DNA of 64,000 nt from Methylobacterium oryzae (GTDB taxonomy: Bacteria; Pseudomonadota; Alphaproteobacteria; Rhizobiales; Beijerinckiaceae), in contig NZ_CP090349.1 of NCBI RefSeq assembly GCF_021398735.1, forward strand, positions 2,238,501 through 2,302,500. The letters run 5' to 3'. The notes below the pieces were generated by a model. That model was not told the DNA's origin and did not search any database. It saw nothing but the letters and a program-made list of their open reading frames with translations. The first letter of the stretch is position 1. Each line of letters starts with the position of its first letter. A program made the translations under genes and the position numbers. Of this stretch, positions 28,164 through 36,899 are shown one piece after another.

Positions 28164-28835
28164 TCACCGGCAGCGGTGGCGACGTCCATCCCGGCCGAGA
28201 TAGGTTCCGCTCTGCGGGTCGTAGGATCGGAACCGGCGCGCGCAGTAGCGGTCGTCGTCCGCGACGCGGTAGGTTTCGGTGTCGGCGTAGCCGTACGTGA
28301 CGGGCGCGTAACCGCCGTAGTACCCGGTGTCGTAGCCGTATCCCGGATAACCGTAGCCGCCGTACAGACCGCCCACGGCGACGCCGAGGCCGAGCCCGTA
28401 TCCGCCCCGTCCGTATCCGTATCCATAGGGGCGGCCGTAGTAGCCGCGGTTGTAGCCGTAATGGCGATGATGACCGTAGCCCCGGTGGGCGCCGAGCCCG
28501 TGCCCGAACCCGGGATTGGCGAATCCGCCGCCGACAGCCGGTCGGCCGAAATTGTGGTTGCCGAAGCCGTTATTGGCGAAGCTACCCCCTCCGGCACCGG
28601 CAGCCGGCCCGAAGGCGTGATTGCCGAAGCCCCGGTTGGCGAAGCCGCCGCCCGCGGCGCCAGCCCCGACACCGGGACTGCTGAAGCCGCCGCCGCCGAC
28701 GGCCGCGGCTCCGAAATTGTGGTTGCCGAAGCCGTGGTTGGCGAAGCTGCCCGCCTGCGCCTGGGCTCCGGTCGGCGCCCCGAGAAGAGCGCCGGCAAGG
28801 ATTGCCGACGCGATCGCTGTGACTGTCGTGTTCAT
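28164..28835 (-). CDS. Secreted BA14K-like protein with Gly/Asn/His repeats
   Basis: The start at 28835 (MNTTVTAIA) gives a signal peptide ending near GAQAQA. Four imperfect FAN-x-GFG repeats follow, with the form FANHGFGNHNFG, over about 85 residues. A Tyr/Gly-rich segment (YGYGYGRGGYGLG and similar) comes next. The C-terminal YCARRFRSYDPQSGTYLG matches the BA14K-type domain seen in Hyphomicrobiales surface or lectin-like proteins. It should be exported to the periplasm or cell surface. No partner gene is adjacent. The repeat part is low complexity and could vary in copy number between strains. Confidence 0.75.
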   Translation of the reverse strand: MNTTVTAIASAILAGALLGAPTGAQAQAGSFANHGFGNHNFGAAAVGGGGFSSPGVGAGAAGGGFANRGFGNHAFGPAAGAGGGSFANNGFGNHNFGRPAVGGGFANPGFGHGLGAHRGYGHHRHYGYNRGYYGRPYGYGYGRGGYGLGLGVAVGGLYGGYGYPGYGYDTGYYGGYAPVTYGYADTETYRVADDDRYCARRFRSYDPQSGTYLGRDGRRHRCR

Positions 28836-28960
28836 GGTCGCCACTCAGGCTGTGTTGCGTCTACTCTGATCAACGTCGCGCCCGAGACGGCCAATCCCGC
28901 TTCCTTTTGTCCCGCCACAGATCGGAGAGCGGCGCGCCGCCCTGCTCGTGAGCCGGAGAC

Positions 28961-29278
28961 CTACGAGTGTTGCTGGGCCTTGAGGCTGCTCTGCGCCCCG
29001 GACTCGTCCGTCTTCGGGTTCGCGAGGCCGCTCGTGTTGCCGTCGGTGTCGGCGTCCGTCTCGGCAACCACCTGCCGGTTGCCGGCGTGGTCCTGGTACT
29101 GCTCGGTCTGGACGTTCTTGCTGTCCAGCCCGCGCTCGTCGCTGTGCCGCGACTTGTCGCGGTTGCTGAGCACCATGTTCTCCGGCAGCACGCCTTCGGG
29201 CAAGTCCGACATGGCCCCGGATCCGGTTCCCTTGCCCTGAGCGCCGGGACCGACTTTGTGCCGACTGGCATTCGCCAT
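28961..29278 (-). CDS. Small hydrophilic protein, unknown
   Basis: This 105-residue protein is strongly hydrophilic and Gly/Ser/Asp/Gln-rich (GPGAQGKGTGSGAM, DSKNVQTEQYQD, ETDADTDGNTSG). It is probably disordered, which is a hydrophilin- or stress-protein-like composition. A GGAGAGAG ribosome binding site precedes the ATG, which supports translation. It lies next to another small disordered protein in the same direction. Confidence 0.6.
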   Translation of the reverse strand: MANASRHKVGPGAQGKGTGSGAMSDLPEGVLPENMVLSNRDKSRHSDERGLDSKNVQTEQYQDHAGNRQVVAETDADTDGNTSGLANPKTDESGAQSSLKAQQHS

Positions 29279-29347
29279 GATCTCTCTCCGATGCGGATCA
29301 ACACGTCTCGGGCACGGCGGCTCGCGGTGCCCGCGCGGATCGGGCGG

Positions 29348-29530
29348 TCAGCGATCCTGCTGGTAGCCCTGGTTGGTGGTGTTCACCTTGGAGTTTCCGG
29401 CCTGGCCCACCTTGTCCGGATCCTTGGTCTGGGATCCGGCGCGCCCTTGCGTGAGCGGCGCTTCGGTGGCGCTGCCGGGGCCCTTGTCGGACCGGTTGGC
29501 CGGCGGAACGGGCGGTGGCTTGGTCGTCAT
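29348..29530 (-). CDS. Small disordered protein, unknown
   Basis: The 60-residue frame starts at ATG 29530 after GAGGTG. It is Pro-rich at the front (TKPPPVPPANRSDKG), then Gly/Thr/Lys/Asn-rich with no hydrophobic core (GQAGNSKVNTTNQGYQQ). It resembles the preceding small hydrophilic protein in composition, and the two may be co-transcribed. No known family. Confidence 0.5.
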   Translation of the reverse strand: MTTKPPPVPPANRSDKGPGSATEAPLTQGRAGSQTKDPDKVGQAGNSKVNTTNQGYQQDR

Positions 29531-30006
29531 GTGCACCTCGTGGTGACCAGTAAGGAGCCAACCCGACAGGGTACTCATCGTTCCGGGCGCAGTTGTTCCG
29601 GCCACGCTCGAGAGCTGAGCCGTGGCGCGCGAATAGAACGACACAGGCACCTCCGCTCATCGCGACTGCGATAGAGCGATCGATCGACTGTTCTACTTCG
29701 GACAATCGCGCGACGACGGCGGCACGTCGCGGCTGTTCGAGATTCCGCGCGAGACGATGCGAACGGGCTCGGATCTCCGTGGCGGCGACCGCGGCACCGC
29801 CCGAGAAGCTGCGCCGTCGCGACGACCGGCGCGCGCGACCCGACCGAATCCGTGCCGATGCGGTATCCGTCGGTCGGCGCGGCCGGCAGATTCTGCCGCT
29901 CGGCCGATCCTGCCGGCCGAGAGCCCGGACCCGCCGCTGAGATCATTGGGAAAATTCTGGAACGACCCGTGCCTGACCACCGTGAGGGCGGTCGCGGAGG
30001 CGTACC
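29531..30006. other. Intergenic, no supported gene
   Basis: Neither strand shows a frame with ribosome binding site and protein-like composition. The promoter and GGAGG site of the next gene are at the right end. Confidence 0.4.
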
Positions 30007-30684
30007 ATGTCGGTCAACACGGTTTCGGGCAGTTCACTCCAGCGGGATCTCGTCAGCGCCCTCAGGCAGGCGCGGGCGGCGAACGTTGCCCGCCTCGATG
30101 TCGGCACCGCCGCGACGGCGAACCAGGAGACCGGCAAGCAGGCGGCCGCGGACGACACCGCCCCGTCGACCGGGACGGCCTCGACGCCGACCCTGTCGAA
30201 CGACCTGATGGCGTCGCTCCTCCAGCTGCAGTCGGACTTCAGCCAGATGGGGCTGCAGAACGGCGTCACGGCGCCCGCGGAAGCCGCGGCCATCGCCGAC
30301 GACACGTCGACGACCGGCACCGCCACCGGTACGGCGCCCGGTCAGGCCGCGGGCGGTGCGTCCGCCGTCCATCACCATCGCGGCCATCACGGCCACCGGC
30401 CGGCGTCGGATGCCGAGCAGAGCGAGGGTGCGGCCCAGGCCGGCACCGCGACCGACGCGTCCGCGGCCTCATCCGCGGCCTCGTCCGCGAGCACGTCCAC
30501 CAGCACGTCCACCAGCACGTCCACCAGCACGTCCGCCACCGCGACCGCCGATCCCGCGACGGCGACCGGCAGCGGCAGCGACCTGCAATCCTTCCTGCAG
30601 CAGGTGACCAAGGCGGTGACCGCCTACGCGGCCGGCGGACCGCTCGGCATCGCGGCCGCGCTGACCAGCACCACCAAGGCCTGA
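30007..30684 (+). CDS. Ser/Thr/Ala-rich low-complexity protein, unknown
   Basis: The 225-residue product has a GGAGG ribosome binding site. Residues 1-40 are helical (LQRDLVSALRQARAANVARL). A second helix follows (LMASLLQLQSDFSQMGLQNG). A His-rich HHHRGHHGH patch lies near 120, then an Ala/Ser/Thr tract with a strict (ST)n run encoded by a 12-base DNA repeat. The C-terminal helix is LQSFLQQVTKAVTAYAAGGPLG. No signal peptide is evident. The helix-spacer-helix arrangement, with the two ends alike in length and Gln content, is unusual. The family is not recognised. Confidence 0.6.
   Translation: MSVNTVSGSSLQRDLVSALRQARAANVARLDVGTAATANQETGKQAAADDTAPSTGTASTPTLSNDLMASLLQLQSDFSQMGLQNGVTAPAEAAAIADDTSTTGTATGTAPGQAAGGASAVHHHRGHHGHRPASDAEQSEGAAQAGTATDASAASSAASSASTSTSTSTSTSTSTSATATADPATATGSGSDLQSFLQQVTKAVTAYAAGGPLGIAAALTSTTKA
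30490..30537 (+). repeat. 12-bp tandem repeat, four copies
   Basis: The unit AGCACGTCCACC occurs four times in a row, the last copy with one change. It encodes the STSTST run of the host protein; because 12 is a multiple of three, copy-number change would keep the frame. Confidence 0.95.
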
Positions 30685-30756
30685 CGATCCCGGGCCCGGC
30701 CCGCGGCTGGAGCGGCGCGGCCGCCTCTGGCATGATCGGGGCAACCGGAGAGCGCC

Positions 30757-31335
30757 ATGGCCCTGACCGTCCCCGTGATCCTCGGCAGCGTTCGGAGCGA
30801 CCGCATCGGCATCCGCGCCGCGCGCTTCCTGATCGCGCAGCTGGAGTCCCGCGGCCACGCCGCCCCCCTGGTCGATCCGGCCGAGCTGGCGCTCCCGCTC
30901 CTCGACCGGATGTACAAGGAATACCCGGCCGGGACGGCGCCGGAGCCCCTGCAGCGCTGCGCCGACCTCTTCCGCCGCGCCGACGCCTTCCTGGTCGTCA
31001 CGGCGGAGTACAACCACGGTGTGCCGCCGGCACTGTCGAACACGCTCGATCACTTCCTCGAGGAGTATTTCTGGCGGCCCTCGGCCATCTGCTGCTACTC
31101 GGCCGGCCAGTTCGGCGGCGTCCGGGCCGCGATGCCGCTGCGGGCCATGCTCGCCGAGATGGGCATGTCCAGCATCCCCTCCCTTCTGCCGATCCCGCGA
31201 CTCCACAAGGTCATCGACGCGCAGGGCGTCCCCGCCGAGCCCTGGCTCGCGGCGGCGGCCGGCCGCTTCCTCGATGAGCTGGAGTGGCACGCCGAGGCCC
31301 TGCGGGACCGGCGCCGGGGCGGCACGCCGTACTGA
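30757..31335 (+). CDS. NADPH-dependent FMN reductase
   Basis: The 192-residue flavodoxin-fold protein should reduce FMN or bind it to reduce quinones or other acceptors with NAD(P)H. The phosphate-binding loop is LGSVRSDRIG near residue 9, and the flavin-binding EYNHGVPPALSNTLD lies near 87-101. A further loop is YSAGQFGGVRAA near 120. A GGAGAG site precedes the ATG. Length fits the family. It has no operon partner. Confidence 0.85.
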   Translation: MALTVPVILGSVRSDRIGIRAARFLIAQLESRGHAAPLVDPAELALPLLDRMYKEYPAGTAPEPLQRCADLFRRADAFLVVTAEYNHGVPPALSNTLDHFLEEYFWRPSAICCYSAGQFGGVRAAMPLRAMLAEMGMSSIPSLLPIPRLHKVIDAQGVPAEPWLAAAAGRFLDELEWHAEALRDRRRGGTPY

Positions 31336-31680
31336 CCCGCGGAGCGCCCTCCGGACGCCGCGGGCCCGGGTCGGACGGTGGCTCGAGCGGTGCGGCCCCC
31401 AGCATCGCCCCTGCCGGAGCGGAGGTATTCGGACGGCGAACCGGGCCTCCACGCGGGCGTTTCTGTGCGCTGAATCTGTCGAGACGGCGCATTCGATTCT
31501 GGAAATGCCCAAATACTCGGCACACGATTGTAGAACAACTGTGCCGGATCGGGCCCGCGAGACGTTGAACCCGCGGAGCGCTCATGTCGCGAGACAGTAT
31601 TGCGCTGTTGCAAAAAGGTGGCTGCACACAGCCCCGAAGTATGAGAGCTTGGCCGTGTTCCCGAACCCGGACCGATTCCG
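31336..31680. other. Intergenic, no supported gene
   Basis: GC falls around 31480-31640. I see no gene; the next gene's promoter probably lies here. Confidence 0.4.
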
Positions 31681-32013
31681 ATGAAGATCGACGAGAGGGC
31701 GCTCCTGCAGGAGCGCGTGCGGACGCTTGTCCTGCGCCACGCCCTGGAAGCCGTACTGGACCGCCTCGCGTCGGTGGCGCGCGAGGCCGGGAAAGATGCC
31801 GAGACGGAATTCCTGAGCCTGGAGCAGTCGCTCGTCTCGGCCGCGCGCGGTCTCGCCGATCGGGCCACCGCCCAGAAGCTGGCGGTGCTGGTCGCCGTCG
31901 AGGACGCGGGCACGACGATCCGGGCCGCGTTCGACAACGCCCATGACCGCCTCGAGGCGCTGCGGCCGGCCCATCTCACCCTCGTCGCACCGACGGCGGC
32001 CGTCGCCGCCTAG
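31681..32013 (+). CDS. Helical protein, unknown
   Basis: The 110-residue product is almost wholly alpha-helical by composition (LLQERVRTLVLRHALEAVLDRLASVAREAG), with heptad-like leucines that could form a coiled coil. There is no signal peptide or membrane segment. The ribosome binding site is weak. Function is not inferable. Confidence 0.5.
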   Translation: MKIDERALLQERVRTLVLRHALEAVLDRLASVAREAGKDAETEFLSLEQSLVSAARGLADRATAQKLAVLVAVEDAGTTIRAAFDNAHDRLEALRPAHLTLVAPTAAVAA

Positions 32014-32335
32014 CTGCGCGCGGTCTCGGGCTGAGCCCGGAGCGCCCGGCGCGGGCGCGATGTCGGTGCGGCCGCGCCTCGGGCTGGGACGCACCGCCGC
32101 GGGATCGTCGAGGACAGCGGGGATCTGGAACGCAGGGACCGGAATCCGGGACCGAACGTCCCGCCGCGCAACCGATACAGGCGGCGTCTCCTGCCGCACC
32201 GCTCGAAGATCCGGTCCCCGACTCGCCGTGGCTCACCGGAGACGTCCGCGAGGCTCCGCTCCGGCGCGGCCGGGGCTGGCGGAAGCCCGGATCGGGCGGG
32301 CGCGTCCGCGACGCGCCCGCCAGCTCACTGCCAGC
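32014..32335. other. Intergenic with hairpin
   Basis: Two genes converge here. The only clear element is the hairpin at 32295-32321; no gene is supported. Confidence 0.4.
32295..32321 (-). terminator. Strong GC hairpin, possible terminator
   Basis: GGCGGGCGCGTC and GACGCGCCCGCC form a perfect 12-bp stem with a 3-base loop, 14 bases after the stop of the minus-strand gene. There is no U-tract, so it may instead be factor-dependent or an RNA-protecting structure. Confidence 0.4.
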
Positions 32336-32569
32336 TCACTGCTTGGCGCGATTGATGATCGCCCAGAGCGCGTGAGCGACGGGCTCGGTGACGGTGCGGC
32401 GGTACTTGCGGTGAACCAGTTGCCCGTTGTGGTAGACGTCCTGCTCCACGTAGAGCCGCTCGCCGTCCCAGCGGACGATGTTGTCGGACTCGGTGGTCTC
32501 CTCGACGCCGAGATCGCCTCGGAGAATCGAGTTGCCTGTCTGGGTCAGCATACGCGCGTCCTCGTTCAC
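32336..32569 (-). CDS. Small protein, unknown
   Basis: The frame encodes 77 residues, or 71 from a second Met at 32551. The sequence is varied and globular-looking (ESDNIVRWDGERLYVEQDVYHNGQLVHRKYRRTV), suggesting a small beta-rich fold with a C-terminal helix (VAHALWAIINRAKQ). No family is recognised. Confidence 0.55.
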   Translation of the reverse strand: MNEDARMLTQTGNSILRGDLGVEETTESDNIVRWDGERLYVEQDVYHNGQLVHRKYRRTVTEPVAHALWAIINRAKQ

Positions 32570-32856
32570 GCAGTCGGTTCTACCCGGGAAGCGCCGCCGC
32601 GGCCCGTGCAGCGCGATCCCAGGCAGCCCCCGATGTGGGCAGCATAGGAGGGCATCGGCGGACTTGCCAGCGAGGTGATGGACGCAAGCGCCCGACCGTC
32701 ACGTCGTCCCCGCCGGCCCCGCGATCCGGGCACGACCTTAACGTTACCCATGTGCGCTTCGGCACGTCCAGCTCGGCCGTAAGGTGCGATCCTTCACAGG
32801 CGCACCCAGTCTGTCCGCACGACGCGGGCGGGATCGGCGGCGCGACGGAGGCGTCC

Positions 32857-33009
32857 ATGCTCGCTCGCCCGTTCCGCCTGCTCGCCCCGGCGCTCGCAGC
32901 CCTCGGACTCGTGGCCCTGCGCCTCGCGAGCCCGTTCATCGGGCCGGTGTCGCCCGCGCAACCGGCCGCGACCGACGACGCGGGCGTCGTCTTCCGGCAC
33001 TATCTCTGA
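32857..33009 (+). CDS. 50-residue exported or membrane peptide
   Basis: An ATG preceded by GGAGG opens a 50-residue frame. The N terminus is a basic-hydrophobic segment (RPFRLLAPALAALGLVALRLAS) that could be a signal anchor, followed by a short polar end. It is plausible because of the strong ribosome binding site, but is otherwise unsupported. Confidence 0.4.
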   Translation: MLARPFRLLAPALAALGLVALRLASPFIGPVSPAQPAATDDAGVVFRHYL

Positions 33010-33012
33010 CGC

Positions 33013-33492
33013 TCAACCCCGGCGGCTCAGCACGGGAGCAGCGGCCGGCAGCGGGCAAGACGCGCCGGCCGCGGGCCCGAGGATGATGTCGCCTTGGCGC
33101 GGGTTGTTGACGGTGAACGGGGCCGTCTCCTGGAGACCGATGAAGCCGCGCCCGATCTGCGGCACGAACAGGTCGCCCCCGAACCGGACGAAGCAGCGGT
33201 CGAGCACCGCCTCGTAATCGAAGGTCCGCTGGGTGACCGGGGTCCCGCCCGCGCCCGGCGCACCGCAATAGGCCGTGATGTCGATCTGGCCCGGCCGCGC
33301 CAGCCGCACCGGGAGCGACTGGCCGGGCAGCAGCGTGGCGGGCGGGCCGCCGTCCTGACGGGCGACCAGAACGAGGTTCGACCGGTTGTAGACCCGGCGC
33401 AGGCAATCCGCCGACGCGCCGGAGACGACCGAGACCGACCCGACGATGCCGAGCACGAGGCCGGCCCATGCGCACGCTACACGCTTCGTCAC
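33013..33492 (-). CDS. Secreted protein, unknown
   Basis: A GTG at 33492 with an ideal GGAGGAAT site starts a 159-residue protein. Residues 1-28 form a signal peptide (CAWAGLVLGIVGSVSVVSGASA) with cleavage before DCLRRV. The mature part has three further Cys and beta-rich segments (NLVLVARQDGG, PVRLARPGQIDITAYC, DRCFVRFGGDLFVP). It is probably periplasmic with disulfide bonds. No family is recognised. Upstream in-frame Met codons lack a ribosome binding site. Confidence 0.65.
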   Translation of the reverse strand: MTKRVACAWAGLVLGIVGSVSVVSGASADCLRRVYNRSNLVLVARQDGGPPATLLPGQSLPVRLARPGQIDITAYCGAPGAGGTPVTQRTFDYEAVLDRCFVRFGGDLFVPQIGRGFIGLQETAPFTVNNPRQGDIILGPAAGASCPLPAAAPVLSRRG

Positions 33493-33646
33493 CGCAATTC
33501 CTCCGCCGGCCGGGCGCTCGACCGGCCGAGGCCGTCGATGGTGCCGTCCCTGACTTGAACAGCGGCCAGCTTGGCCGCGCAAGACGAACGCGGCAAGACC
33601 CGCCGCGTTCACGCGCGCATCGTAAATTCCCGCGCGCGCCTCGGGA

Positions 33647-34897
33647 TCAGCGGCGCTCGTAGAGGAGGCGGGCCCGGATCGTGCCCGGGATGGCGCGGAT
33701 CTCGGTGAGCAGCGCCTCGGCATCCGCGTCGGTGGCGTCGGTCTCCAGCACCACGTAACCGACCTCGCCGTCGGTCTGGTAGAACTGCGCGGCGATGTTG
33801 ACGTGGCCGCGGGAGAACACGTCGTTGAGCCGCCCGAGCATGCCGGGCAGGTTGCGCTGGACGTGGATGAACCGCGTCCCGGTCGGACGGGCCGGGAGCT
33901 GCACCTGCGGGAAGTTCACCGCGCCGACCGTCGAGCCGATATCGGAATAGTCCACGAGCTTGCGCGCCACCTCGGAGCCGATCCGCTCCTGCGCCTCCTC
34001 GGTGGAGCCGCCGATATGCGGGGTGAGGATCACGTTCTCGAGGCGCTGGAGCGGGCTCACGAACGTTTCGGCGTTCGAGCCGGGCTCCACCGGGAAGACG
34101 TCGACGGCCGCGCCCTTGAGATGGCCGTCGCGCAGGGCCGCGGCCAGCGCTTCGAGATCGACCACGGTGCCCCGGGCGTTGTTGATCAGGAAGGCGCCGG
34201 GCTTCATCGCCCGGATCTCGGCGGCGCCGATCATGTTGGCGGTGGCGTCGGTCTCCGGCACGTGCAGCGAGACGACGTCGCTCTGCGCCAGCAGGGCGTG
34301 CAGCGTCTCGACCGGCTCGGTGTTGCCGTGGCGCAGCTTGTCGGTGTGGTCGTAGAACAGCACCCGCATGCCCATGGCCTCGGCCAGGGTCGAGAGCTGC
34401 GTGCCGATATTGCCGTAGCCGACGATGCCCAGCGTCTTGCCGCGCACCTCCAGCGAGCCCACCGCCGACTTGTCCCAGCGGCCCGCGTGGGCGCCCACCG
34501 AGCGCGGAACGATCCGGCGCAGCAGCATCACGATCTCGCCGATCGTCAGCTCCGCCACCGAGCGGGTGTTGGAGAAGGGCGCGTTGAAGACCGGGATGCC
34601 CCGGTGGCGCGCCGCGTCTAGGTCGACCTGGTTGGTGCCGACCGAGAAGCAGCCCACGGCCAGGAGCCGGTCCGCCGCCTCGAAGGCGGCCGCGTCGAGC
34701 TGCGTGCGCGAGCGGATGCCCACCATGTGCACGCCCTGGAGCGCCTCGTGCAGGGCCTCCCGGTCCAGCGCCTTCGGCAGGCGGGTCAGGTTGGTGTAGC
34801 CGGCCGCCCGCATCAGCGCCACGGCGCTGTCGTTGATGCCCTCGAGCAGCAGGACGCGGATCTTGTCCTTCGGCAGGGAAAGCTTGTCGGGCGTCAT
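33647..34897 (-). CDS. serA: D-3-phosphoglycerate dehydrogenase
   Basis: The 416-residue enzyme oxidises 3-phosphoglycerate to 3-phosphohydroxypyruvate, the first step of serine synthesis. The catalytic domain is split around a Rossmann domain: GYGNIG (about 160) binds NAD, INNARGTVVDL (about 245) holds the catalytic Arg, and ILTPHIGGSTEEAQ (about 300) the catalytic His. A C-terminal ACT domain (residues about 345-416, RFIHVQRNLPGMLGRLNDVF) is the usual serine-feedback site, as in the 410-residue E. coli type. The ATG at 34897 precedes the first domain. In a serine-cycle methylotroph it may be one of two paralogues. Confidence 0.92.
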   Translation of the reverse strand: MTPDKLSLPKDKIRVLLLEGINDSAVALMRAAGYTNLTRLPKALDREALHEALQGVHMVGIRSRTQLDAAAFEAADRLLAVGCFSVGTNQVDLDAARHRGIPVFNAPFSNTRSVAELTIGEIVMLLRRIVPRSVGAHAGRWDKSAVGSLEVRGKTLGIVGYGNIGTQLSTLAEAMGMRVLFYDHTDKLRHGNTEPVETLHALLAQSDVVSLHVPETDATANMIGAAEIRAMKPGAFLINNARGTVVDLEALAAALRDGHLKGAAVDVFPVEPGSNAETFVSPLQRLENVILTPHIGGSTEEAQERIGSEVARKLVDYSDIGSTVGAVNFPQVQLPARPTGTRFIHVQRNLPGMLGRLNDVFSRGHVNIAAQFYQTDGEVGYVVLETDATDADAEALLTEIRAIPGTIRARLLYERR

Positions 34898-35248
34898 GGG
34901 CGTCGATCGTCTGGCAGCAGGCCGGGCCGGGCGGTGCCGGCAGGCCCTGGAGTCGAGCGGCCTGGGATAAGAGGGCGCCGTGTGCGTTGCAACATGGCGC
35001 GGTGACGGACCGCCCCGCTTGACCGCAGCCCCGCCCCCGGCCTGCCGCATGGCTCACCGGATGCTGGCCGGCCCAGACGCGGCACGATTGCCGCAGGCGT
35101 CACCCTGCCAAATATTCGGGCAGCCCCAACCGTCCTGAACTGACCTCGCCGACGGAACTCGGCCTCCTCTCGCGGCTTATTGGGCCCTGTACTGTAACGA
35201 CCCGCCTGCCGCTCCGTCGGCCGGCGTCCTTCCTCACGGTCCCCGACG
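34898..35248. other. serA upstream region
   Basis: The region lies between serA and the divergent transglutaminase-like gene. No gene or clear operator is seen. Confidence 0.35.
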
Positions 35249-36097
35249 ATGCATATCCGCACCGGCTTCTCGATCGCCTTCGACACATTCGGCCCCACGC
35301 CGATGAACCTGCTCCTCAACGTGCGCCCGGAGCGGCGGGGCGACCTCCTGACGCCGGAGGTGATCGCCTTCGATCCGCCGGTCGCGGCGTCGCAGCACGT
35401 CGACGCCTTCGGCAATGTCTGCACGCGCATCGTCGCGCCGGGCGGCCGGATCACCATGGCGGCCGATTTCACGATCGCCGACAGCGGGCTGCCGGACGAT
35501 CAGGCCCCCGGCGCCCGGCAGATCGCCGTCCAGGACCTGCCGGACGACGTCGTGCCGTACCTGCTCGGCTCCCGCTACTGCGACACCGACAAGCTGTCGA
35601 GCATCGCGTGGTCCCTGTTCGGCGGCACGCCGGAGGGCTGGGCCCGCGTCCAGGCGATCGTCGACTTCGCCCACACCCGCCTGCGCTTCGACTACCAGCA
35701 GGCCGACGCGACCCGCACCGCCTTCGACGGCTACACGCAGGGCGTCGGCGTGTGCCGGGACTTCGCGCACCTGGCGATCACCCTGTGCCGGTGCATGAAC
35801 ATCCCGGCGCGCTACGCCACCGGATACCTCGGCGATATCGGCGTGCCGAAGGACCCGGCGCCGATGGACTTCTCCGCGTGGTTCGAGGTCTTCCTCGAAG
35901 GGCCCGAGGGGCCGCGCTGGTACACGTTCGACGCCCGCCACAACCGGCCCCGCATCGGCCGCATCGTCATGGCCCGCGGCCGCGACGCCACCGACTGCGC
36001 CCTGACGACGAGCTTCGGTGCCGCCCATCTGGTCCGGTTCGACGTCCACACCGACGCGGTGGTCGAGCCGCCGGAGACCTTGGCCCGGGCCGCCTGA
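35249..36097 (+). CDS. Transglutaminase-like domain protein
   Basis: The 282-residue protein has a bacterial transglutaminase-like (papain-fold) domain, usually a peptidase or amidase rather than a true transglutaminase. The catalytic Cys is in GVGVCRDFAHLAI near residue 170. MNIPARYATGYLGDIG and DFSAWFEVFLEG follow, and the Asp/His part is YTFDARHN. The N-terminal beta domain has LLLNVRPER. No signal peptide is seen. It stands between serA and a Crp/Fnr regulator. Confidence 0.8.
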   Translation: MHIRTGFSIAFDTFGPTPMNLLLNVRPERRGDLLTPEVIAFDPPVAASQHVDAFGNVCTRIVAPGGRITMAADFTIADSGLPDDQAPGARQIAVQDLPDDVVPYLLGSRYCDTDKLSSIAWSLFGGTPEGWARVQAIVDFAHTRLRFDYQQADATRTAFDGYTQGVGVCRDFAHLAITLCRCMNIPARYATGYLGDIGVPKDPAPMDFSAWFEVFLEGPEGPRWYTFDARHNRPRIGRIVMARGRDATDCALTTSFGAAHLVRFDVHTDAVVEPPETLARAA

Positions 36098-36131
36098 GGC
36101 GCGCGCCCGCCGCGTCACCCGGCCCCACCCG

Positions 36132-36899
36132 CTAGATCGCCTCGGCGGTCTCTCGGGCCGGCGCCGGGTTGTTCGCCAGGTGCAGGAACGTCTGGTCGAA
36201 CTCCGCAACCTCCGTCAGCGCGTCCCAATCCTCGATGGTCAGGATGCCGCCGCTCAGCGTGACGAGCCCGCGTCCACGCAGGGTGCGCAGGACTCGGTTG
36301 AGGTGGACGCTGGTCAGGCCGAGCGCGTCGGCGAGTTCGGACTGCTTGGGCACCAGGGGGCAGCTCAGGCCGCGCGCGAGCCCGACCGCCTTCTGCCGCA
36401 GGTACAGCTCGCAGAACAGGTGGGCCACGCGGCCCAGCGCCTGCCGCCGCCCGAGGCTGGTGATCCGCTCGCGGTAATGGGCGGCGTCGATGAGGCTGTC
36501 GCGCCAAAGCGTGCCGGCGAGCCCCGGATTGCGCAGGAGGACCGCGCGCAGGTCGTCGTGCGCGATCAGTGCCACGACGCAGGACGTCAGGGTGGCGAGG
36601 TTGTGATCCATCCGGTGCAGATGGAGGCTCTGCAGATCCGGCAGGTCGCCAGCGATGTAGAACGACAGGATCTGCCGCCCGCCCTCGGCGAGGGCGGCGT
36701 AGCGGTAGACCCATCCCTGCAGGACGAGGCAGCTGTGGGTCGGCCGGTCACCGAACCGGACGATGTCGTGGCGGGCCGGCAGGTTCCGGACCGTGTGCGG
36801 CAGATCGAGAAGCGCCGCGCGGTCGGACTCGGCGAGCCGCGCGATGCTGTCGAGCTTGCGCGCCAGCATCTCCATCGGGGCGTTGTACCCGTTCGGCAT
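36132..36899 (-). CDS. Crp/Fnr-family transcriptional regulator
   Basis: The 255-residue protein has an N-terminal cyclic-nucleotide-binding-type beta roll (about 25-135, HDIVRFGDRPTHSCLVLQGWVYRYAAL) and a C-terminal winged helix (KQSELADALGLTSVHLNRVLRTLRGRGLV, about 180-210). It lacks the Cys cluster of Fnr, so it is not an oxygen-sensing Fnr. Length and architecture match the many Crp-like regulators of Methylobacterium. The effector and targets are unknown; it converges on the transglutaminase-like gene and lies upstream of rpsA in the opposite direction. Confidence 0.85.
   Translation of the reverse strand: MPNGYNAPMEMLARKLDSIARLAESDRAALLDLPHTVRNLPARHDIVRFGDRPTHSCLVLQGWVYRYAALAEGGRQILSFYIAGDLPDLQSLHLHRMDHNLATLTSCVVALIAHDDLRAVLLRNPGLAGTLWRDSLIDAAHYRERITSLGRRQALGRVAHLFCELYLRQKAVGLARGLSCPLVPKQSELADALGLTSVHLNRVLRTLRGRGLVTLSGGILTIEDWDALTEVAEFDQTFLHLANNPAPARETAEAI

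Noticed and set aside
30490..30537. Short direct repeats as a possible CRISPR
   Set aside because: Units are contiguous 12-mers without spacers and encode an in-frame Ser-Thr run.
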